From Candidatus Bathyarchaeota archaeon (lineage in GTDB: Archaea > Thermoproteota > Bathyarchaeia > 40CM-2-53-6): DNA of 6,934 nucleotides. The position numbers and the translations under genes were made by a program. Below, in pieces: positions 6,149-6,934 of this stretch. Under the pieces are notes generated by a model. The model searched no databases, was not told the origin of the DNA, and worked only from the letters and a program-made list of their open reading frames with translations. The number at the start of each line of letters is the position of its first letter. Within the stretch, counting starts at the first letter, position 1. Location: contig VBBH01000262.1 in NCBI GenBank assembly GCA_005888695.1, positions 1 through 6,934 of the forward strand, in the 5' to 3' direction.

Positions 6149-6934
6149 CCGGGCAAGACCGCACTACTATGGGACAACAGGTTCCTCGACTACAACCTCG
6201 GACCTTCTCACCCACTACGACCTATTCGAGTGAAACTTACCTACGACCTAATCCAAGCGAAAGGAATCATAGACGGGAAAGAAGCCCGAGTAGAAAAGCC
6301 AAGCATGGCAACGGAGGAAGAAATCCTTCTTTTCCACGACCAAGACTATGTCCGCTTGGTTAAGCGAAATAGCGAGAAGGGCGGTGGTCTGCTGGATATG
6401 GGAGACACACCCGCGTTCAAGGGTTGCTACGAAGCAACGAGCTTGGTCGTCGGCGCCTCACTACAAGCCTGCGACCTAATAATGAATGATCAATACGCTC
6501 ATGCCTTCAATCCCTCAGGAGGATTACACCACGCCCACCCTGATAGAGCCTCAGGCTTTTGCATCTTCAACGACCCTGCCATTTCGATAGCTTATCTCAA
6601 GCAGAAATATGATCTGAAACGACTAGTATACTTGGATATCGACGCTCATCATGGGGACGGTGTAATGTACGGGTTCTATGACGACCCAGCAGTCTTGGAC
6701 ATTGATTTTCATGAGAGTGGACGTTACATTTTCCCAGGCACTGGGTACCCGAACGAGACTGGACGCGGACCGGCCAAGGGATTGAAGGTCAACATTCCAC
6801 TCCTTCCCGGTAGCGGCGACGAGGCATTCCTCGAGGGCTTCGAGAGCATCGTTCCCCCCTTGGTGAGGAAGCATCATCCAGAAGCAATACTTGTCCAGTG
6901 CGGCGCGGACGGACACGACGGCGATCTACTGGCG
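6146..6934 (+). CDS. Histone deacetylase / AcuC / acetylpolyamine amidohydrolase family protein, 3' end cut by window
   Basis: This is a zinc-dependent hydrolase that removes acetyl or similar groups from amines. About 263 residues are visible, roughly 70-75% of the usual 340-370. From the CTG start, the N-terminal strand KTALLWDNRFLDY leads into GPSHPLRP. The paired histidines are His128-His129 in GGLHHAHPDRASGFCIFND. Zinc ligands Asp166 and His168 lie in LDIDAHHGDGV, FPGTG follows, and the third zinc ligand is Asp255 in QCGADGHDGD. All visible catalytic residues are intact. The active-site tyrosine lies beyond the window. In archaea such proteins are annotated as histone deacetylase, acetoin-utilization AcuC or acetylpolyamine deacetylase, and I cannot choose. 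It starts about 24 bases after the aldehyde dehydrogenase stop, in the same frame, so the two are probably cotranscribed. Its start codon is unusual. Confidence 0.9.
   Translation, partial: MPGKTALLWDNRFLDYNLGPSHPLRPIRVKLTYDLIQAKGIIDGKEARVEKPSMATEEEILLFHDQDYVRLVKRNSEKGGGLLDMGDTPAFKGCYEATSLVVGASLQACDLIMNDQYAHAFNPSGGLHHAHPDRASGFCIFNDPAISIAYLKQKYDLKRLVYLDIDAHHGDGVMYGFYDDPAVLDIDFHESGRYIFPGTGYPNETGRGPAKGLKVNIPLLPGSGDEAFLEGFESIVPPLVRKHHPEAILVQCGADGHDGDLLA

Noticed and set aside
6230..6232. GTG as start of the deacetylase
   Set aside because: It would remove the N-terminal strand and the GPSHPLRP motif, both typical of the family and encoded in frame just upstream.
6169..6363. ATG ORF of 64 residues overlapping the deacetylase start
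   Set aside because: It is in a different frame from the conserved deacetylase motifs and reads as basic, proline-rich shadow sequence.
1..6934. CRISPR array, insertion sequence or phage island
   Set aside because: I saw no regularly spaced repeats, transposase or integrase motifs, or target-site duplications. No tRNA-end duplication marking an attachment site was found.

Overview
The window (6,934 bases, roughly half GC) looks archaeal. The evidence is a tRNA gene interrupted by three short introns, each of which folds into the bulge-helix-bulge (BHB) motif cut by the archaeal splicing endonuclease. It also has an encoded 3' CCA, TATA-like boxes about 25 bases before several start codons, and few Shine-Dalgarno sequences. 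Several non-canonical introns in one tRNA, together with a membrane-anchored LivJ-type binding protein, point to the TACK group (Thermoproteota/Nitrososphaerota/Bathyarchaeia-like). I cannot narrow it further from sequence alone.

Layout. Bases 1-130 hold only a possible gene tail and promoter-like AT-rich boxes. Bases 131-1393 (+) encode an unrecognised membrane protein with about ten transmembrane segments. It converges, across 44 bases, on a minus-strand gene (1438-2793) for a branched-chain-amino-acid-type ABC substrate-binding protein that carries an N-terminal membrane anchor and a coiled coil. Upstream of that gene on the same strand lies tRNA-Phe(GAA) at 2865-3005. Its 141 bases reduce to a canonical 77-nt tRNA once introns of 18, 20 and 26 nt are removed from positions 8/9, 18/19 and 46/47.

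The rest is a plus-strand series: a 12-helix MFS transporter (3196-4503), an aldehyde dehydrogenase of the succinate-semialdehyde dehydrogenase-like type (about 4619-6121), and a histone-deacetylase/AcuC/acetylpolyamine-amidohydrolase family protein (from about 6146, cut by the window end). The last two lie in the same reading frame, separated only by the dehydrogenase TGA, and the deacetylase has no ATG, GTG or TTG before its first conserved motif. A CTG behind a good Shine-Dalgarno is the best start I can find.

Function. Deacetylase plus aldehyde dehydrogenase plus exporter/importer could form a small cassette that removes an acyl group and oxidises the resulting aldehyde (for example from acetylated polyamines). 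This is inference from neighbourhood only. The most distinctive item in the window is the triply interrupted tRNA-Phe.
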